Part shown: positions 60,668 to 64,000 of the stretch, piece after piece
How positions within the stretch are numbered: position 1 is the stretch's first letter
How the letters are laid out: the number at the start of each line of letters is the position of its first letter
Assembly (NCBI RefSeq): GCF_027111315.2
Contig: NZ_CP114289.2
Span: forward strand, 1,302,001-1,366,000
Direction of reading: 5' to 3'
DNA: 64,000 nt
Origin: Flavobacterium limnophilum
GTDB lineage: Bacteria; Bacteroidota; Bacteroidia; Flavobacteriales; Flavobacteriaceae
Program-made: the position numbers and the translations under genes
Notes under the pieces: generated by a model
Seen by the model: only the letters and a program-made list of their open reading frames with translations
Database searches by the model: none
What the model was told of the DNA's origin: nothing

Positions 60668-62092
60668 ATGAAAATAGAACAAATTTATACAGGTTGTTTG
60701 GCGCAAGGTGCATATTATATCGAGAGTAATGGAGAAGTGGCCATTATTGATCCGTTGCGTGAAGTGCAACCGTATATTGACAGAGCCAATAAGGATAATG
60801 CCAAAATCAAATATATTTTTGAAACCCATTTCCATGCCGATTTCGTAAGCGGCCATGTCACTTTGGCCGAGAAAACGGGCGCTCCAATAATTTATGGCCC
60901 CACTGCAAAGACCAAGTTCGAGGCTCATATTGCCAAAGATGGCGAAGTTTTTCAATTGGGCGAAATTACCATTACTGTTTTGCACACGCCGGGACACACC
61001 CTGGAAAGTTCCTGTTATCTCTTAAAAGACAAAGACGGCAAGGATTATGCTCTTTTTAGCGGTGACACCTTGTTTTTGGGTGACGTGGGGCGTCCTGATT
61101 TGGCACAAAAAGTGTCCAACATGACCAAGGAAGAACTGGCCGGCATTTTATTCGATAGTTTGAGAACCAAGGTAATGACTTTGGCCGATGACGTGATTGT
61201 TTATCCAGCGCACGGTGCAGGAAGTGCTTGCGGAAAAAATTTGAGCAAGGAAACCGTGGGTACCATTGGCGAACAAAAACAGGTCAACTATGCGCTTCGT
61301 GCCAACATGACCAAGAAAGAATTCATCCAGGAAGTCACCGATGGATTATTGCCTCCGCCCCTTTATTTCCCGTTGAATGCCAAACTCAATAAAGAAGGCT
61401 ATGAAAACGTGGAAGACATTATCAGGGATGCCGTTGCCTATGATGCCGAAGCCTTTGAAATGGTGGCCAATGAAATCGACACGGTAATCCTGGATGTACG
61501 CCATCAGGATGATTATGCCAAAGGACACATTCCTAAATCCATTTTCATAGGAATCGATGGCGATTTTGCTCCTTGGGTTGGGGCTTTGATTCCCGACATT
61601 AAGCAACCAATTCTTTTAATCGCTCCGTTGGGCAGGGAAGAGGAAAGCATCCTGAGACTGGCACGAGTGGGTTATGACAATACTTTAGGCTATCTAAAAG
61701 GAGGTTTCGACACCTGGAAAAACGAAGGCTTGGAATACGATACCGTCAGCTCGGTTTCGGCAGGAATGCTGGAGGAAGTATTGGAAGAAGCAGGGGAAGA
61801 ACATCAAAAAATACCCGTTTTTGACGTTCGAAAAGACGGAGAATACGCTGCAGAACACATAACTGACGTTCCTTCGACACCTTTGGACACCATCAACGAC
61901 CATTTAGCCGAATTTCCGAAAGAAGAAGAATTCTATTTGCATTGTGCCGGCGGTTATCGTTCGATGATTGCGGCTTCAATCTTAAAAGCCCGAGGCTATC
62001 ACAACGTAATTAACGTGGCTGGCGGATTCAATGCTATCAAAAAAACATCCATAAAAACAACCAATTTTGTTTGTCCGACAACGTTGAAATAA
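60668..62092 (+). CDS. ETHE1-like persulfide dioxygenase fused to two rhodanese domains
   Basis: A 474-residue cytoplasmic fusion. Residues of about 1-245 are a metallo-beta-lactamase fold with THFHADFVSGH (ligands His54, His56), LHTPGHTLESSCYLL and SGDTLFLGDVGRPDL, the iron-dependent ETHE1 layout. The first rhodanese (about 265-360) lacks a catalytic cysteine, having LIAPLGREEE at that position. The second (about 370-465) keeps HCAGGYRSM. The protein would oxidise a persulfide carried by glutathione, CoA or bacillithiol to sulfite and exchange sulfur through the second rhodanese. Export by the TauE-like neighbour fits. Confidence 0.92.
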   Translation: MKIEQIYTGCLAQGAYYIESNGEVAIIDPLREVQPYIDRANKDNAKIKYIFETHFHADFVSGHVTLAEKTGAPIIYGPTAKTKFEAHIAKDGEVFQLGEITITVLHTPGHTLESSCYLLKDKDGKDYALFSGDTLFLGDVGRPDLAQKVSNMTKEELAGILFDSLRTKVMTLADDVIVYPAHGAGSACGKNLSKETVGTIGEQKQVNYALRANMTKKEFIQEVTDGLLPPPLYFPLNAKLNKEGYENVEDIIRDAVAYDAEAFEMVANEIDTVILDVRHQDDYAKGHIPKSIFIGIDGDFAPWVGALIPDIKQPILLIAPLGREEESILRLARVGYDNTLGYLKGGFDTWKNEGLEYDTVSSVSAGMLEEVLEEAGEEHQKIPVFDVRKDGEYAAEHITDVPSTPLDTINDHLAEFPKEEEFYLHCAGGYRSMIAASILKARGYHNVINVAGGFNAIKKTSIKTTNFVCPTTLK

Positions 62093-62103
62093 ATTGAAAT
62101 AAG

Positions 62104-62307
62104 ATGAAACAATTACTGTTTTCAAATTGGCATGCGATGCGTTGGCTGAGATTGGCTTTTGCATTGTTTTTGTTTGTTCAAGCATATACCACTCGGGAAT
62201 GGTTTTTTATTGCCTTTGGTTTGTTCTTTTTATTTCAAGCGGTTTTCAATTTAGGCTGTGGGCCAAATGGTTGTGCGATTCCTAACCATAAATATTCTAA
62301 AAAATGA
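62104..62307 (+). CDS. Small membrane protein with CGPNGC motif
   Basis: A 67-residue protein with two helices (residues of about 14-29 and 34-49). The second is followed by NLGCGPNGCAIPNHK, a Cys-x4-Cys pair at the membrane edge. Its stop overlaps the thioredoxin start by four bases (ATGA). It resembles YgaP-associated DUF2892-like proteins. A disulfide or persulfide shuttle between the membrane and thioredoxin is suggested by this order, not proved. Confidence 0.72.
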   Translation: MKQLLFSNWHAMRWLRLAFALFLFVQAYTTREWFFIAFGLFFLFQAVFNLGCGPNGCAIPNHKYSKK

Positions 62308-62606
62308 GTACTAGTTTCGAAAATATCATCCAATCGGAAAAGCCGGTTTTAATTGATTTTTTTGCCACTTGGTGTGGACCATGCAAGATGTTGGCTCCCG
62401 TTTTAAAAGAGGTGAAAGACAGTTTGGGAGAGCGCATTACCATATTAAAAATTGATGTGGACAAAAATCAGGCATTGTCTACCAAATATCAAGTTCGCGG
62501 TGTTCCCACCATGATTTTATTTCAAAACGGAAAGCAGTTATGGCGACAATCCGGCGTTTTGACCAAGGAAGAAATCATTAAAAACATTGTGGAAAAAAGC
62601 AACTAA
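62304..62606 (+). CDS. trxA: Thioredoxin
   Basis: A 100-residue cytoplasmic thioredoxin with the classical ATWCGPCKMLAPVL active site at about residues 22-35 and the cis-Pro loop GVPTMILFQNG. It overlaps the genes on both sides (ATGA with the upstream gene; its TAA overlaps the DUF6132 ATG by one base), so it is made with them. It can reduce persulfides or disulfides in the sulfur pathway and also serve arsenate reductase. Confidence 0.95.
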   Translation: MSTSFENIIQSEKPVLIDFFATWCGPCKMLAPVLKEVKDSLGERITILKIDVDKNQALSTKYQVRGVPTMILFQNGKQLWRQSGVLTKEEIIKNIVEKSN

Positions 62607-62797
62607 TGACCAAGAAAGCAATCATGATTACCGGAATAGGAATAGTCGTTGGGGCAATTGCGGGCTATCTGTACTACTATTATGTAGGTTGTGCTTCCGG
62701 AACCTGTTCCATCACTTCAAAACCCTTGAACAGCTCGTTATACGGTGCTTTAATGGGCGGATTATTATTCAATATGTTTGTAAAAACACCAAAATAA
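62606..62797 (+). CDS. DUF6132 small membrane protein
   Basis: A 63-residue protein with two helices (MITGIGIVVGAIAGYLYYYY and LYGALMGGLLFNMF). The loop between holds VGCASGTCSITSKPL, a Cys-x4-Cys pair. This is the pattern I know as DUF6132. Like the 62104 gene product it offers two thiols at the membrane face. Function unknown; coupled to trxA by a one-base overlap. Confidence 0.8.
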   Translation: MTKKAIMITGIGIVVGAIAGYLYYYYVGCASGTCSITSKPLNSSLYGALMGGLLFNMFVKTPK

Positions 62798-62831
62798 TCA
62801 TACTATTTTTAACCAATTAAATTTAAAAATC

Positions 62832-63038
62832 ATGAAAAAAAACATGGGTTCCACAGACAAGATTATCCGCACTCTTATTGCATTGGTAATAGCCGTTTTA
62901 TACTTCACGGAAACTATTAGCGGAACAACTGCACTAATTTTGTTGGCTTTCGCAATTATCTTTTTAATCACGAGTTTCATCAGTTTTTGCCCCTTGTATG
63001 TTCCTTTTGGATTATCCACTTCCAAAAAGAAAGAATAA
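62832..63038 (+). CDS. YgaP-type DUF2892 membrane protein
   Basis: A 68-residue protein. MKKNMGSTDKIIRTLIALVI is the N-terminal DUF2892 signature; the two helices (about 14-31 and 36-54) are followed by the single cysteine in FCPLYVPFGLST. In Escherichia coli this domain is fused to the rhodanese YgaP; here it is separate, 34 bp after DUF6132. Its stop is immediately followed by the DUF202 ATG. Confidence 0.85.
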   Translation: MKKNMGSTDKIIRTLIALVIAVLYFTETISGTTALILLAFAIIFLITSFISFCPLYVPFGLSTSKKKE

Positions 63039-63344
63039 ATGCTTGAAAAACAAATTAATAAAGACCTTATTTTAAGAGAACGATTGGCTTTGCAAAGAAC
63101 TGTCTTAGCCAATCAATCGACATTTTTGGCGTTTTTGCGAACATCAATGTACTTTTTCATTGCGGGTTTAAGTTTGGAAAGTTTACTGAAAGTGGAATAT
63201 AGTTTTGGTATCGAAATCTTCTTTTTCACCAGTTCTTTTATACTTTTTTTAATTGGCGTGTTCAATTATTTTAAACATAAAAAGATGATTCACGATAACG
63301 AAAAACACGTCGGCGATTACAAAATGGAATACTATGAGCAATGA
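63039..63344 (+). CDS. DUF202 membrane protein
   Basis: A 101-residue protein with the family start RLALQRTVLANQSTFLAFLRTSMYFFIAGLSL and three predicted helices reduced here to about two and a half. DUF202 function is undefined, though it recurs near redox and stress genes. It overlaps the methyltransferase gene by 11 bp and directly abuts DUF2892, indicating one transcript. Confidence 0.82.
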   Translation: MLEKQINKDLILRERLALQRTVLANQSTFLAFLRTSMYFFIAGLSLESLLKVEYSFGIEIFFFTSSFILFLIGVFNYFKHKKMIHDNEKHVGDYKMEYYEQ

Positions 63345-63924
63345 AAAACGCTTAGATCAAGAATATTGGGACAAGCAATACACTTCCAATGCCACGGGTT
63401 GGGATTTAGGACAAGTTTCACCACCCATAAAAGCATACATTGACACTTTAGAAGACAAAAATATAAGTATTTTGATTCCCGGTTGCGGCAACACTTATGA
63501 AGCCGAATATCTCTTGCAACAAGGATTTAACAATGTTACCCTGATTGATATTGCGCCAACATTGGTAGATAAACTTCTTGAAAAATTCAAGAACAATCCC
63601 AATATCAAAATTGTGTTGGGCGATTTCTTTGTCCATCAAGGAAAATACGATTTGATTATCGAACAGACTTTTTTCTGTGCTTTGCCTCCGGAAATGCGTC
63701 AAGAATATGTGTCGAAAATGTACCAACTTTTGGCTGAAAAAGGGAAAATAGCAGGCTTGTTGTTCAATAAAACATTTGAAGGAGGCCCACCTTTTGGCGG
63801 AAGCAAAGCTGAATATGAATTGCTTTTTAATAAACATTTCGAGTTTTTGCATATGGATATGTGCCAAAACTCAATCAAGCCACGAGCCAATTCCGAGTTG
63901 TTTATTGAGTTGCAAAAGAAATAA
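63334..63924 (+). CDS. TPMT-like SAM-dependent methyltransferase
   Basis: A 196-residue Rossmann methyltransferase. YWDKQYTSNATGWDLGQVSPP at the start and SAM motif I ILIPGCGNTYEAEYLLQQG are hallmarks of the thiopurine/thiol S-methyltransferase (TPMT) family. EQTFFCALPPEMRQEYV and PPFGGSKAEYELLF follow. Members methylate thiols, hydrogen sulfide or chalcogenides such as selenite-derived compounds. At the end of a sulfur detoxification operon, methylation of sulfide or small thiols is a sensible inference. Confidence 0.88.
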   Translation: MSNEKRLDQEYWDKQYTSNATGWDLGQVSPPIKAYIDTLEDKNISILIPGCGNTYEAEYLLQQGFNNVTLIDIAPTLVDKLLEKFKNNPNIKIVLGDFFVHQGKYDLIIEQTFFCALPPEMRQEYVSKMYQLLAEKGKIAGLLFNKTFEGGPPFGGSKAEYELLFNKHFEFLHMDMCQNSIKPRANSELFIELQKK

Positions 63925-63936
63925 TTGTTATAATTC

Positions 63937-63966
63937 AAAGTATTTCATAACGGAATACTTTTTTTA
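63937..63966 (+). terminator. Terminator of the sulfur operon
   Basis: AAAGTATT (63937-63944) and AATACTTT (63954-63961) with a nine-base loop, followed by TTTTATTT. Confidence 0.75.
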
Positions 63967-63968
63967 TT

Positions 63969-63992
63969 TATCTTTGTTAACCAAATGGTTAA
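63969..63992 (+). promoter_or_regulatory. Promoter and dyad of the next gene (beyond window)
   Basis: TATCTTTG (63969-63976) fits the -7 consensus. The inverted repeat TTAACC-AAAT-GGTTAA (63977-63992) directly follows at the start-site position, as expected for a repressor operator, for example of TetR type. The regulated gene lies outside the window. Confidence 0.4.
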
Positions 63993-64000
63993 ACCGTATA

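Overview
This window reads as a low-GC Bacteroidota chromosome, most likely a Flavobacterium or close relative. The evidence is promoters of the TTTG-N19-TANNTTTG type, almost no Shine-Dalgarno sequences, a fused lpxC-fabZ gene, type IX secretion (T9SS) cargo with A- and B-type C-terminal sorting domains, and the T9SS regulator PorX. No prophage, insertion sequence, CRISPR array or rRNA operon was seen. There is one tRNA, tRNA-Val(TAC).

Layout. 1-2.3 kb: the end of a proline dehydrogenase gene, a lipid/drug-type ABC exporter and tRNA-Val. 2.5-10.3 kb: an arsenic/thiol resistance island with two arsR genes. The first half is arsR1, a mini-thioredoxin, a rhodanese with a Cys/His-rich tail, an ArsP-type permease, a secreted thioredoxin-like protein and an ArsG/CcdA-type permease. 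The second half is arsR2, DUF6428, a pI258-type arsenate reductase and ACR3. A reversed sulP lies between the halves. 10.4-18 kb: an M28 peptidase, a divergent Lrp/rocD pair, a solitary OLD-like ATPase, small exported proteins and a repeat-rich stretch with gene debris. 18-25.8 kb: a conserved envelope block (HD hydrolase, lpxD, lpxC-fabZ, lpxA, efp, a second lpxD-like gene, sucD). 25.9-35 kb: a small GIY-YIG-like protein, then two large leucine-rich-repeat T9SS proteins flanking a reversed choice-of-anchor-L protein. 35-40.6 kb: fabG, a VWA-type membrane protein, LysR/YeiH and YoaK.

40.8-47.8 kb: a redox cluster (thioredoxin-like, ApbE, DUF4266 lipoprotein, DUF3570) followed by an OmpR-type two-component pair, a ferritin-like/VIT1 metal transporter and DUF2231. 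48-52.5 kb (minus strand): DUF4258-like, alanine dehydrogenase, GNAT, TsaE and PorX. 52.8-57 kb: accessory genes among dispersed repeats: a DUF262/HNH GmrSD-like nuclease, a YcxB-like protein, a GH11 xylanase and a TPR protein. 57-64 kb: a sulfur-handling cluster (CoA-disulfide-reductase/rhodanese, Crp/Fnr, TauE/SafE, ETHE1-like double-rhodanese protein, small YgaP-type membrane proteins, thioredoxin, DUF6132, DUF202, TPMT-like methyltransferase).

Most noteworthy: (i) three proteins of the arsenic island end in a C-terminal Cys-Cys; (ii) the thioredoxin/ApbE/DUF4266/DUF3570 cluster, an uncharacterised exported redox system whose DUF3570 member carries TGAS and SGAS motifs resembling ApbE flavinylation sites; (iii) two Crp/Fnr-type sites with identical geometry (36.5 bp to the -7 box) on the two arms of the sulfur cluster; (iv) a 26-bp block shared upstream of the two defence-like genes; (v) several families of dispersed inverted repeats, one of which sits at the breakpoint of a truncated VOC gene.
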